Both the position numbers and the translations under genes were made by a program. From Alnus glutinosa (Eukaryota > Streptophyta > Magnoliopsida > Fagales > Betulaceae), in the NCBI RefSeq assembly GCF_958979055.1, contig NC_084893.1, positions 7,195,071 to 7,259,070 on the forward strand: a stretch of DNA of 64,000 nt. Direction: 5' to 3'. Below, in pieces: positions 1 to 10,529 of this stretch (position 1 is the stretch's first letter; each line of letters opens with the position of its first letter). The notes beneath the pieces were generated by a model. That model was not told the DNA's origin. It worked only from the letters and a program-made list of their open reading frames with translations, and searched no databases.

Positions 1-597
1 ACCACGTCGTTCCCACAGACGGCGCCAAAATGTTGATGTCAAATTTCAAATGTAACACGTGTCAGCTCCTGGAGCTCCCGGACTTCGAACAATTAGAACA
101 GAAGCCTGAGAGCAACTTTCTCCAAGTCCTGCAAAACGAAAGGATCGGCGGGGTTTCCGGCCAAATCCCCCCCGACGATCAAATTAGTAGGAGTTTTTAG
201 TATGAAGGATGGAAAATCTTCTTTGGATTATATCACCTGAAAATATAATGTGTTGTTTTTATTCCCTCGTTTGTTCTTTATTGTCCCCTTTTTTCCTTAG
301 TCCGTATGACCATTTATTACTCTGAGATGCTTATCTTTTCCTCATTAATGCCCTTCAGCCGTCCCAAATGGTCATCTCACGCCGCAGTTCATGCTTTCCT
401 GTATGGCGGCGGGTGTCTTTGACCCGATGGACCACTGCTTTTCTATGAAGTGATCTCCCCCATTAATGCCCTCATTTAATATTTCACTGTTCCGCCTTTC
501 CTCTCCGGACTCTCCGTGTTATTGCCGTCGGACTCTGCGCTTGTCCGGGGTCACCAAAAGCTCTTTTTTTTTAATTTATGTAAATTTCCCTAACAAA
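1..597. other. Unassigned left edge, possibly LTR-derived
   Basis: No gene is recognised here. The first 180 bases are relatively GC-rich, unlike the AT-rich sequence that follows. They contain a GACGGCGCCAAAATGTTGATG-like stretch resembling ends of plant LTR-type repeats, but only from memory of such repeats. The stretch is cut by the window edge, so no terminal repeat can be paired. From about 240 to 600 I see no convincing coding frame. Confidence 0.25.
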
Positions 598-1245
598 CCT
601 CATGAGAACACTTTCATTGGCTTTCTCTGTGGATCTACCCGTGCGAGTCTAGTTGATGAAGGTCGTCAATATTTCGATATCATGAACCGCGTCTTTTCCT
701 TGACTCCTACAATTGAGCGTTATGGATGTATGGTGGCTCTTCTTGGTCATGCAGGTTTAGTAGATGAAGCTCATAAGTTGATAGAAGGGATACCCATGGA
801 GGCCAATGCCATTGTATGGGGAGCTTTGTTAAATGGATGTAGGCTGCATTGAGAAAACGTGCTGGCTGACCACGTACTGACGAAACTCATTGAGTTAAGA
901 CCTTGGCACTCGGGAAATTATGTTCTCTACTTGAGTATTTATTCTGCAAGCCATGGATGGGATGAAACAGCAAAGACTCGATCAAGGTTGAATGATAATG
1001 ACATCCAAAATATACCAGGGTGTCGTTGGATTGAAGTAGATGGGGTTGTTCATGAATTTCGTGTGGGATACAAGTTTCCCCCTTATCAAAATAGATATAT
1101 GCAAACCTTGAAGAATTAGCTATGAAATTGAAAGTGGCTGGCTACGTTCCAAGTACATATTTTATTGTGTTTGACAGTGCAAAGGAGGAAAAGGAGCATT
1201 TCCTTGGTTGTCATAGTAAGAAGCTAGCTATTGCATTTGGTATTG
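598..1245 (+). pseudogene. PPR protein C-terminal fragment (last repeats, E/E+ and start of DYW), broken
   Basis: The translation matches the C-terminal part of a plant PLS-class pentatricopeptide-repeat protein, an organelle RNA-binding or editing factor. Visible pieces are the end of a PPR repeat (LVDEGRQYFDIM), the next motif (YGCMVALLGHAGLVDEAHKLI), an E-type segment (AIVWGALLNGCRLH, then GNYVLYLSIYSA), E+ (PGCRWIEVDGVVHEF) and the DYW start (EEKEHFLGCHSKKLAIAFG). There is an in-frame TGA at 850-852 where the family usually has a glycine codon. A one-base frame change lies close to 1095-1107, before MKLKVAGYVPST. The match stops abruptly near 1245, before the catalytic part of DYW, and continues directly into retroelement-like sequence. 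It is a non-functional gene fragment, perhaps carried or truncated by the element next to it. Confidence 0.75.
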
Positions 1246-2020
1246 CTTTCACATGCCTACATGACGGGAGACAATGGATGCAAAACAGTTTTCCATGGGT
1301 GCGAGTTACTGGAGCTTCTGGAAGGTTCGAGGCTACCTATTTTGCAAAGGGGTCTTGTACAGTGTGGAGATCAACGTGGCAGGAGCTGGTGGTGTTGTGG
1401 ACAGTGAGCATTTTCTTTGCTCTGGTCCAGCTGGAATTTCTTTCTTTTGCCAGTAGCATGAGTGGGCTTTACACATGTCTGGGCCTCATGTGCTCATCAT
1501 TCCCATTCGATTGAAGTCATGGGCTAGCATGTGAGTGTTGTGTGGGCCAACAGAACTGGGATTTTTTTTCTTTGCATTGCTTAGCTTATTTTTCTTGTCT
1601 TTAGACTGGTTTCTTTTATCTTTTTCTTTGTATTTTTCCAACTGCACCTTGAGGGCAAGGTGCTTTTCAAGGGAGGGGCAATGTAAGGGGTATTCTAGAA
1701 GGGTAGTGAGTTGGAGGTATCTAGTGAGCTAACTATATTCTATTAGCATAAAGGCTCTAGAAGGGGAATGAGGTGGCAGAAGGCTCTAGAAGGGGAATGA
1801 GGTGGCAGAAGGCTCTAGAAGGTACTATCCTATAAGAACCCTAAGAATGGAGAAGGAAGGCATGAAGAGAGAATATTGAGTCTTAGATTTCTTGGAGAGC
1901 TCGGGCCTCTCGAAGAGCCCATGGTTTGTAGGAGAGATAGGCCTTTCGAAGAGCCTTAATCTACTATTTATCATCTTCTTTCCTGAATTTCTCCCTTTCA
2001 TATAAGAAAGCACATAACAC
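1246..2020 (+). mobile_element. 3' part of a non-autonomous LTR element (internal end, PPT, LTR)
   Basis: The string GGTGCTTTTCAAGGGAGGGG, followed by CA and then TGTAAGGGG from 1682, looks like a polypurine tract (about 1668-1681) running into the start of a 3' LTR. The same arrangement (ACCTTG..GGCAAGGTGCTTTT, purines, TGTAA) occurs on the minus strand at the PPT of the gag-only element at 7581-10221, suggesting related elements. The LTR-like part contains a 29-bp tandem repeat. No matching 5' LTR is in the window and the exact 3' end (near 2018-2028) is uncertain. No reverse transcriptase is present. Confidence 0.45.
1751..1823 (+). repeat. 29-bp tandem repeat, 2.5 copies
   Basis: The unit AAGGCTCTAGAAGGGGAATG plus AGGTGGCAG occurs at 1751-1779 and 1780-1808, then partially at 1809-1823. 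It lies inside the presumed LTR. A diverged copy of the same motif (TCTAGAAGGGTAGTGAG) is just upstream near 1693. Confidence 0.9.
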
Positions 2021-2054
2021 ATATACAACAGTTTTCACCATACATGATGTTTAC

Positions 2055-2255
2055 AGTGTCTTTGAATTTGCGATTTCGAAGATGAAAAATATAATTTTAA
2101 ATTAAATTGTAGAACATGAATTGTTTGTGGTTTAAAAAAAAAAAAAATTGAAAACATAAATTTGATGTGTTTTCAAATCGCAGGAAAGATGTCGTTTTTT
2201 TGAAAAAGTAAATTTAAAAGTAAATTTAAAAGTAATTTTAAAGGTCAAAATTACT
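2055..2255. repeat. AT-rich MITE-like repeat upstream of gene A1
   Basis: The segment contains GAATTTGCGATTTC, GTGTTTTCAAATCGCA and GAAAAAGTAAATTTAAAAG motifs in both orientations. It is shared with 16045-16300 in unit 2. The same motif set recurs as a longer array in an intron of the SEO gene (56485-57240). This suggests a family of small foldback elements. Ends and target-site duplications are not resolved. Confidence 0.5.
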
Positions 2256-2599
2256 AATGTTCAATGGTAAACTCGAACGACCCTTAATCCTACCCTAAGC
2301 CATGTCAGTTGAGCCTCACGGCTTAATCTAATCCGAAGTCTCCAGCTGATGTGTAGCTGACATGGCTCGCCGATCCTGTACGAGCTGCCAGCTGGAACTA
2401 GATGGGTGTCAACATATATGACTCCGGAAGTCACCAAAACTCCAGCAACCAATCTCCGTCGGTTGCATCTTCCTTTTCTCGGATAAACAACGTCTACTAG
2501 TTGCCGAAAGAGAAGATATTTTTGTCCTTTCTCTGTCATTCTTCCATACAACTTTGTTACAAAATCTTAGTATATGTTTTTTCTTTGAAAAGCACCTGC

Positions 2600-2788
2600 C
2601 TATATGTATGTATATATATATAGGATAATCTAAGTTGAATAAGGCGTGGACGTCTACAATTGTCCAAAACCATCTCCTGTCGCTTCTTCCCTAGTTTTAG
2701 TCTCTCGATTCTCATTCTCTTCCGTAGTTTCTATTCACCCATTTAACGAAGCAAACTTTGAGTACTGCTGGTGTTTTTGGAGGTGAAA
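2600..2788 (+). promoter_or_regulatory. Probable core promoter and 5' leader of gene A1
   Basis: A TATATATATATAGG stretch at 2611-2624 lies about 165 bases before the chosen ATG (2789). It is followed by a pyrimidine-rich leader (CTTCTTCCCTAGTTTTAGTCT). The same arrangement is conserved before gene A2 (17543-17556, then ATG 17726). The TATA identity is inferred from position only. Confidence 0.35.
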
Positions 2789-5700
2789 ATGACGATCACA
2801 GCCACGCCGAGTGTCAAGGAGGGATGTCTCGTGGTGAGGGGCAAGGTGGTGTCGACTGGGGTGCCAGAGAACGTTGTCGTTTCTCCGGTTGGCTCCGGGG
2901 CGGCTTTCATCGGTGCAACCTCTACTACTCCAAGTTCACGTCATGTTTTCAGCCTTGGTGTTCTTGAGTGAGTTTCTAATCTCTCTCCCTCTACATTTCT
3001 TTCCTCAAATATCTGACATGTACTTCTCTGTTCTCTTTACATGATATGTTCGGTTGGTGAGAAGAGATTGCAATAAGTTTATGCAAATAGCAATTGCGCT
3101 CATAATCTGCTTGATGCATGTTTTGAATTAAAAGTAAAACCAAGGGGGCTTGGAGACAAGATAGGTCAGCAGTGACGGACCTACATAGGGGCCAAAATTT
3201 TCCCCCAAATTTTTTTTATTTTTTCAAAAAAAAAAAAAAAAAGTTTTGCCCCCCCCCCCAACAATATTTTTTTTTCTTCAATTTCGCCCTCATATTCAGA
3301 AGGCTGGGTCCGCCACTGCATGTCAGGTTGGGTCATACAAAAGAACAATATATTTCGTCAGAATTATATAAAAGAATAACATTAAACATTACTACTTCCT
3401 GTACCCCATAAGAGGAAAAAGCTATGTTACTCAGAATTGTATACGTGATTATTGCTTTCTGTTTCATAAAAAAAAGTTAAATGGAAATAATTTACGTAGC
3501 CATTACTTTGTCCTGTTTCTTATAGTTTGACATGAAAAATATGTGGCCATTCTAGGGAAGGATACAAGTTCTTGTCTCTCTTCAGAGTAAAAATCTGGTG
3601 GATGATTCCATGTTTTGGAAAATCGGGTAGTGAAATTCCCATGGAAACGCAAATGCTTCTTTTGGAAGCAAGACAAGATTCTGTCTTGCTTGATGAGACT
3701 TCTTCTGATCCAAATACTGAAAACACCTTCTACGTTCACTTCTTGCCTGTGTTGGATGGACAATTTAGGACAAGTTTGCAGGGGACTCCCGACAATGAGC
3801 TCAAGTTTTGCATTGAAAGTGGTTAGTTAGCTCTTCCAGTTTTTTTTTTTTTTTTTTTTCTTTAGTTTCATATGTTGAACTAGATTTCATTTTGATCTGG
3901 TTTTCTATTTCGCTTGTTCTCAATCTTCAGGAGATGTCAATGTTCAATCCTTCCAATCACTGGAAGCAGTATTCATAAACTCTGGGGATAACCCGTTTGA
4001 GCTCATTAAGGATTCTATCAAGTATGTTTATTTAATTGCCTTTTTATATTATTTGTCAATGTAAAGTAGCCATTTGCACATTCTTACTCTTCCACGTGTA
4101 TAATAATGCAGGATACTAGAGAAGCACAAAGGTACTTTTAGCCACATTAAAAACAAGAAGGTAACAAATATCCAAATACTTAACCAGTTTTACAGCTTCT
4201 GTTCATTTCATTCCAACTAATTTCCTTATTGTGCTTGAATCTACAGATACCAGCCCATTTAGACTGGTTTGGATGGTGCACTTGGGATGCTTTCTACACT
4301 GAAGTAAATCCACAAAGGATCAAAGAGGGTCTTCAGAGGTATAATAAGAGAATCATGTCTTTGAATAAAAGTTGTATCAATCTGAAACTTGCTCCAGAAG
4401 TTTAAGCACTGTTCTCTTGTATTCTGTTTTCCTGCAGTTTCAAGGAAGGAGGCTGTTCGCCCAAATTTCTGATAATTGATGATGGATGGCAAGAGACGGT
4501 AAATGAGTTCCAGAAAGAAGGCGAACCACTTATTGAAGGGATACAGTAAGTCTTCTTTTCCTTTTATAGGAATAATAACCCTTCTATAAAGTAGAAGCAA
4601 TGTGTATCAGTTTGTTAATCGTCCACCCTGTTTCTTTGGTTGATCAATAGGTTTGCAACCAGATTGGTAGACATCAAAGAAAACAATAAGTTCAAGAGTT
4701 CAGGTTCAGATAATGCATGCATTGATCTCCATGATTTTATTGATTCCATCAAAGACAAATATGGGTTAAAGTAAGTTTTGCAATCTGGATGAGAAACTTA
4801 TAAAAGTTTCAGTAATTTTGACCATGGACACTTAAATTATGCATGCAGATTTGTTTACGTCTGGCATGCTTTGGCTGGTTATTGGGGTGGCCTGCTGCCA
4901 TCATCAGAAACAATGAAGAAGTACAACCCAAAGATTGCCTATCCAATCCAGTCACCTGGTAACACAGGGAACCTTAGAGACATCGTCATGGAGATCTTGG
5001 AAAAATTTGGAGTTGGGATTATAGACCCTCAAAACATTTTTGAGTTTTATAACGATCTCCACAGCTATCTTGCAAGCTGTGGTGTGGATGGAGTCAAGGT
5101 GGATGTTCAGAATTTGATAGAAACATTGGGTTCTGGGTACGGTGGACGTGTATCATTGACTAGACGCTATCAAGAAGCACTTGAGCAATCCATTGCAAGG
5201 AACTTCAAGGACAATAACCTGATTTGCTCCATGAGTCACAACTCAGACTCAATCTACAGGTTTGCCTACTCTCTTTATTTCAGAAACATATAATAAAATT
5301 ATGTTACCTAGTTGGAATGTAGTTTCTGATAAGTTTGTGTACTGTCAGTTCAAAGAAGAGTGCGGTTGCAAGAGCATCAGAGGATTTCACGCCAAGAGAA
5401 CCAACATTTCAGACCTTACATATCGCCTCTGTGGCTTTTAATAGTCTTCTTCTAGGGGAGATTGTGGTTCCAGATTGGGATATGTTCCATGTAAGATATC
5501 CTACACATTTTATTCCCTTCCCACCAAGGAGCTCGTACAATTAGTTTTGCTTGATACTTTGTTGATACTCTGCTGATTTTTTTAATCTGTGGTGACTCAA
5601 CATTATTATTTAAACTGGATTAGTTTTCTGTTGGAAAACATAACATAGTGATAGATATGTAACCCATATAATCATCCAATTCTACTCTTTTTGCACAACG

Positions 5701-6981
5701 TAGTGGAAGCTAAATACCATGTAGCTTGCAAAATCTAAGTGTTTGTCCTTCTTCATTCAGAGCAAACATGATACGGCTGAATTTCATGCTGCAGCAAGAG
5801 CATTAGGTGGGTGTGCGATATATGTAAGGTGAGACACAAAAGCAGTACCTATTGAATCTTTTTTACATGTCTTCTGAAGAGAATGCTATTTTATGCTTAA
5901 CTTTTATTTTCCATGTGGGGAAGAAAATTCTTATGCGTTATTCAATTTCTATATAGTGACAAGCCTGGCAATCATGATTTCAAAATCCTCAGAAAGTTAG
6001 TATTGCCTGATGGGTCAATCTTAAGAGCAAGATATGCAGGGCGGCCTACTCGAGACTGTTTATTTGAAGACCCAGTGATGGACGGAAAAAGGTGAAGTAA
6101 TTTCTTAAATTTATCTTCTATGACTCTAGTCTGAATTAGTTTTTCCAGTTAAAATCAGTGCGTTCTAATCACTATGTGTATTGAATCTTTGCAGTCTCTT
6201 GAAAATATGGAACTTGAATAAGTTATCTGGGGTCCTTGGTGTTTTTAATTGCCAAGGAGCAGGAAGTTGGCCACTGAAAGAAGTAGTTCAAGGTATGTCT
6301 AGTGCCACATCTACATGTTCCTTAATCTCATGTCATGTGAGTCCCCAAGATGTTGAATTTCTTGAAGAGATTGCGGATGAAAGTTGGAATGGAGATTGCG
6401 CAATATATGCCTTCAGTTCAGGTTAACTTCTTCTTTCTCCATGTTAATTTGACCAAATAAACTGAAGGCTGAGGTCGACTTCTTTAGAATAACTTCAAGT
6501 TTTTTTTTTTTTAAATATATTTCAGGATCTCTTTCTAAATTGCCAAAGAAAGGAACACTTGAAGTGTCCTTGAGAACTCTAACATGTGAAATATACACCA
6601 TCTCCCCGATCACAGTAAGTAGTCTAACCAACAATTATTTCCAAAAAAAATCTCTTTCTACTTGGTCTAATGCCAATAGTGTGGTTATGGTGTGAACAGG
6701 TTTTCAGAAGTGATCTTCTTTTCGCTCCAATTGGATTGGTTGACATGTACAACTCAGGAGGGGCAATAGAAGCCCTGAACTGCACTAGGGATCTCCCAGG
6801 GTGCACAATAAAAGTCAGAGGGCGAGGCTGTGGCCGGTTTGGAGCCTATTCGAGCACCAAACCGAGACACTGTATGGTAGATATGAAAGAAGAGGAATTC
6901 ACATACAACGCTGAAGATGGATTATTGACAGTTAAACTTCAAGGTGAATGCAAATTGAAGGACATTGAATTTGTCTATTGA
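2789..6981 (+). CDS. Alkaline alpha-galactosidase / raffinose synthase family (SIP-type, GH36), gene A1
   Basis: Fourteen exons join: 2789-2967, 3556-3821, 3931-4021, 4112-4160, 4247-4338, 4438-4545, 4651-4770, 4849-5259, 5349-5490, 5761-5828, 5957-6091, 6195-6421, 6526-6614, 6700-6981. This gives 752 residues, the usual length for 'probable galactinol-sucrose galactosyltransferase' or seed imbibition proteins. All introns are GT-AG. Family landmarks include [22 protein letters not shown] (about 237-245), [22 protein letters not shown] (nucleophile candidate Asp387), a SEDF motif (about 449-452), PDWDMFH and [13 protein letters not shown] ([16 protein letters not shown]). The family acts on alpha-galactosides such as raffinose and stachyose, generally in the cytosol at neutral to alkaline pH. 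Whether this member hydrolyses or transfers galactose cannot be told. Exon 2 starts at the upstream AG (3555) because that restores the conserved segment [14 protein letters not shown]. Gene A2 is nearly identical. Confidence 0.92.
3170..3318. mobile_element. 149-bp hAT-like MITE in intron 1 of A1
   Basis: Inverted ends CAGTGACGGACC and GGTCCGCCACTG bound an A/T- and C-homopolymer core. Flanking 8-bp copies TAGGTCAG (3162-3169) and CATGTCAG (3319-3326) look like a slightly mutated target-site duplication. The same intron of gene A2 has a single uninterrupted TATGTCAG (about 18105-18112). CAGTGGCGGA-type ends with 8-bp duplications are typical of hAT-derived plant MITEs. Confidence 0.85.
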
Positions 6982-7580
6982 GGTGCGTGTCTTGAGGAAT
7001 TATGCAGTAGACGAGGGAGTTAATACTGTTGCACGGGATCAACACGATTTGGTTCATGAGAATTGTAAACAGGTTTACGTAGAAAGTATCATGTAAACAA
7101 CTGGTTTACTTGAATATAACTTTGTATGATTAATGATAGCCCCTTTTTTGCTTTTCCCCCCCAAAAAAAATTTATCTTTGTCTGTCTGTAAGAACATATA
7201 CTTTAATTTGAATCAAATGTATGTCCGTGTATTTGTCTAAATATACCGCCCATTATGCTTTCATTATTGCTGGTTCTAACTTGGGCTCGCACAAGGACAT
7301 GTGATGCCTTCCGACAAGAGGACCCGAAAATAAAAGGGAAAAGGGCCGAGTGCCCTACTACACTTGAAGAGTCCTACCAATCTCTGCAAAATTTTAGAGG
7401 TCTTGCCACATGATGCTTCAGGGCTCTTAGTTGAAGGTTTAAGAGGGACAAGTATGTACATGTTATCTTGTTCTTTCTCACAGTTTCCACCCACAAATCG
7501 TCAGTGTTTTTGGATTTCTTTTTAAGTGTCAAATCTGAATCTCGGTTACTAGAGGAAAACCTCGAAATCAAATAGGAAAC
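6982..7580 (+). other. 3' flank of gene A1
   Basis: This stretch holds the 3' untranslated region and downstream spacer of A1, collinear with 21789-22390 after A2. No other gene is seen. It ends at the target site of the gag-only LTR element (GAAAC, 7576-7580). Confidence 0.6.
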
Positions 7581-7972
7581 TGTAAAAGTACCAAAATTGG
7601 TACTGAAATTCTAAGGTTTTGATTTAGGGATTTTGTAATGGAATCGGTAGAAATGACAGAATTAATGAATTAAAATAGAAGAATTGAAGGAACTAGGAAG
7701 AAGAACACTAAATTGATTGAACGGAACTTATAATGCAAATAGCCACATTCGAGAGGGCTAATCTCCAGAGCATTCGAGGTGCTCGGCCTCCAAGTTTACT
7801 AAAGTAAACAATTCACTCATCAGATGCCCTCTCCAATTAGACTTCTAATCCTTATATAGCCCCCAATCTAAACTCTTAGCAATTTCTATGGGCTTTACTA
7901 ATAACTACTAACCTAAGCTCATTCAGCCCACTATTGCAATTAAGCCCATCCAGCCACTAATGGACCGTTACA
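7581..7972 (-). repeat. LTR (3' LTR in element orientation)
   Basis: Matches 9842-10221 along its length, with a few substitutions and small length differences. In the plus orientation it starts TGTAAAAGTACC and ends GGACCGTTACA. Confidence 0.9.
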
Positions 7973-7983
7973 TTACCCACCCC

Positions 7984-8811
7984 TTAAAAGCACCTTGCCC
8001 ACAAGGTGCAGGCCGAACAAAAACCCAGTCTCTTCAACAAAGACCCAGGCAGCTTCAAAATTACTTTCTTTCCATCCTTTTTGCCTTCAGGACCAATCAC
8101 CAGTTTTATTGTATCTAGCAAGTATAATTCTCGGGACTGTAGTATAGTACTTCTCAGTATTGCGCAAGCCCCTACATTACTGTCCATGACATGCAAAATG
8201 ACACGCGTGAGAAAGCCATCCTGCCATGCATTTGTTGCACACCGTGACCCACAAAATTCTAGAATACTTAAGAGTAAGCCAGCTAGTCTCCACTTCAAAA
8301 GCTGGTTGCTGTCATCCCTTTGTGAACAAAAATATAGCCTCCAATTGTTAGAAGCCCAATACTGTTTCCCTATGCAGGTGGTCCATGCAGCAGGATCCAG
8401 CCCATTGTTTAATCCACAAACTTCTAGAAGCACAAAGATAAGCCAGCTATCTTCCACGCGTGAGAGAAAAATGAAAGCCAATCGACCCAATTCCCGAAAC
8501 TCCCCTTCTACACAAGCAATTTCCCTCTCAACGCACCGTTTTGTGTATACACTAGATTCCAGATTCTTCTCTTCTTCTACCTTCGTTCTTCTTCCTTCTT
8601 GGTCACGTCCACTCCTAAAACAAAAAGGTTCAGCTCTCTGTGCAGCTTCCAACAAAATTTCTGGACCGTTCGCACAAAATTTGGACAAAAAATGGCAATC
8701 CACCGGGCAAGTGTTAAATTCCTGATTACGGTGCTTCTCGTTTCCAGAAAAATTGAAAAAGTGCAACATGGGCGTGTACGCGGTCTCGGCACCGTACTTA
8801 CGGCAAGGCAT
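7984..8811 (-). other. Uncharacterised 275-codon frame at the 3' end of the gag-only element
   Basis: An open frame runs on the minus strand to the purine tract, ending CTLWARCF then stop. No known domain is recognised. A similar terminal string (CTLRARCF) precedes the purine tract of the element at 1246-2020, so the end is a family feature. It may be only a long non-coding 3' internal region that happens to be open, because the opposite strand is also open over much of it. Confidence 0.3.
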
Positions 8812-8871
8812 TCGAACGGCAGCTCCGAGTTGTCCACCATCGGAGCGATGATCAGCTTGGTCCGTCCCAGT

Positions 8872-9780
8872 CTAGCCCAGTGAGCCCATGCCCGCTCGAC
8901 TCGAAACTCTCCGGTCAAGCACCGGCTTGGCGCATCCCGCATCCTCTTCTTCTTTACAACGCCATCGGTGTTTCAAAACCACAAGAACCACTGCAATCTC
9001 AGTCAAATATGGAGACAAAAAAGAACTCACAGTGTGATTTATGGCCTCTAGTATGATCACATTAGGCACTGCCGGATCTGAAAATGGCTTCTCCACGGGA
9101 GATTCTGAATTTTTCGGTCGAGGAATTTCAGTGAGCTGGTGATAGGTATCTCCAACTAGAGCTGTTTCAGATTCTGGAATTGGTTGTGTGGTGTCAACGT
9201 CTTCAACCGGATCTGGAATGTGAATGAGGTCTAGGTTTTCTACCTTTTCAGGAGCTGAAAACTGCTCTACAACCGCGAGGGAGTCAATCGCTAGAGGAAC
9301 TGCTTCCGTCGCTTCAAGCATTTCACTCCCGTCCACGGCCAAATGTTCCTCCTTCGGAAACTGTTCGGTCGTGAATTCCTCTTGGTTTTCTACCTCCGCA
9401 GGAAACGAAAATCGTTCTAGAATAGCCTCAACAATTTCTCCAACCGATTCTGTGGCTCCGTCTTCGCTTTTCTCCTCTTCTCCTTTCTGGACTTGCTCAC
9501 AGTTTGCCATGAAATCACTGAGTTGCTGACATTGTTGGTCCTCCGATTCTTGTCCAAATCGAAGGTGAATGAGTCGCACAAAATTCTCCCGATCAGCATC
9601 CATTGTAAAAACTCCATCCCGTTCCATTGTTACCAACCAATCGAGAGCCTCACCTTCCATGTAATATGAGACCATTATATATTTGTGAAGATCGTTGGGG
9701 GTATTGTAGTAGAGGAAATTTTGCTGAAGCTGGAACATCCAAACCGAGAGGTTTTTTCCATCAAAATGGTGAAGATCCAT
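8872..9780 (-). CDS. Gag-like protein of the non-autonomous LTR element
   Basis: A 302-residue frame starts at the ATG complementary to 9778-9780, about 50 bases inside the primer-binding site. The frame is also open upstream into the LTR, but that part is LTR read-through. The first ~110 residues (MDLHHFDGKNLSVWMFQLQQ, then YYMEGEALDWLVTMERDG and ENFVRLIHLRFG) resemble the Retrotrans_gag region of plant Ty3/gypsy elements, where W..L...F and EA..W....R are typical. The remainder is acidic and rich in Glu, Pro, Val and Ser, with no CCHC zinc knuckle seen. No pol follows. The open frame suggests recent insertion or selection for gag. Confidence 0.7.
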   Translation of the reverse strand: MDLHHFDGKNLSVWMFQLQQNFLYYNTPNDLHKYIMVSYYMEGEALDWLVTMERDGVFTMDADRENFVRLIHLRFGQESEDQQCQQLSDFMANCEQVQKGEEEKSEDGATESVGEIVEAILERFSFPAEVENQEEFTTEQFPKEEHLAVDGSEMLEATEAVPLAIDSLAVVEQFSAPEKVENLDLIHIPDPVEDVDTTQPIPESETALVGDTYHQLTEIPRPKNSESPVEKPFSDPAVPNVIILEAINHTVSSFLSPYLTEIAVVLVVLKHRWRCKEEEDAGCAKPVLDRRVSSRAGMGSLG

Positions 9781-9841
9781 AGATCTAGGGTTTGGAAATG
9801 AACAAAATAGAAAATTAGTGGATCTAGGCTTTGATACCACT

Positions 9842-10221
9842 TGTAACAGTACCAAAATTCTAGGGTTTTGATTTAGGGATTTTGTAATGGAATTGGTAGA
9901 AATGACAGAATTGATGAAATAAAATAGAAGAATTGAAGGAACTAGGAAGAAGAACACTAAATTGATTGAACGGAATTTACAATGCAAACAGCCACATTCA
10001 AGAGGGCTAATCTCCATAGCATTCGAGGTGCTCAGCTTCCAAGTTTACTAAAGTAAACAATTCACTCATCAGATGCCCTCTCCAATTAGACTTCTAATCC
10101 TTATATAGCCCCCAATCTAAACTCTTAGCAATTTTTATGGGCTTTACTAATAACTACTAACCTAAGCCCATTCAACCCACTATTGCAATTAAGCCCATCC
10201 AGCCACTAATGGACCGTTATA
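9842..10221 (-). repeat. LTR (5' LTR in element orientation)
   Basis: Pairs with 7581-7972. Its last base pair is TA instead of CA in the plus orientation, a single decay of the canonical end. The primer-binding site lies immediately to its left at 9828-9839. Confidence 0.9.
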
Positions 10222-10529
10222 GAAACATGCTCACTCGGTGCGGTGTCCATCTAGTTGTGCTCATTATTTTGTCTAAGTTAGTGCCTAAAAAGTATATATA
10301 TATATATATATATGTATGTACTAAAATCCTTTTAGATACCATGCACTTGAATCTTGATCATCCAAGAATTGTGTATAGTAACAAGAGGAAAGCATTGGAA
10401 GTAGAATAAAGATGAATATTACCTTGACACCCAGCGTCAGAGATGGATGCCTCATGGTGCGTGAAAAGGTTGTACTGACCGACTTTCCATCTGATGTAAT
10501 CCTTAAACCGGCACCAAGTGAAACAGCCG

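Larger units (their letters stand above)
7581..10221 (-). mobile_element. Gag-only non-autonomous LTR retrotransposon (TR-GAG-like), minus strand
   Basis: Two LTRs (7581-7972, 392 bp; 9842-10221, 380 bp) begin TGTAA and end GTTACA or its decayed form GTTATA. They are flanked by perfect 5-bp duplications GAAAC (7576-7580 and 10222-10226). The equivalent site in unit 2 (AATAGGAAACATGCTC, about 22382) is empty. Read on the minus strand, the right LTR is followed by a primer-binding site TGGTATCAAAGC (complement of 9828-9839), close to the initiator-Met tRNA type. A purine tract precedes the left LTR (complement of about 7973-7990). The internal region is only 1.9 kb and has a gag-like frame but no protease, integrase or reverse transcriptase, so it would need a helper element. 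Confidence 0.92.

Noticed and set aside
3586-3821. Alternative start of exon 2 of A1 at 3586 (after TTCAG)
   Set aside because: It keeps the frame but drops ten residues that match the conserved segment before KIWW. The acceptor at 3555 restores the family pattern. The shorter form could be a splice variant.
8006-8883. 239-codon and 94-codon plus-strand frames
   Set aside because: Antisense to the internal region of a minus-strand LTR element, with no protein-family resemblance and no promoter context.
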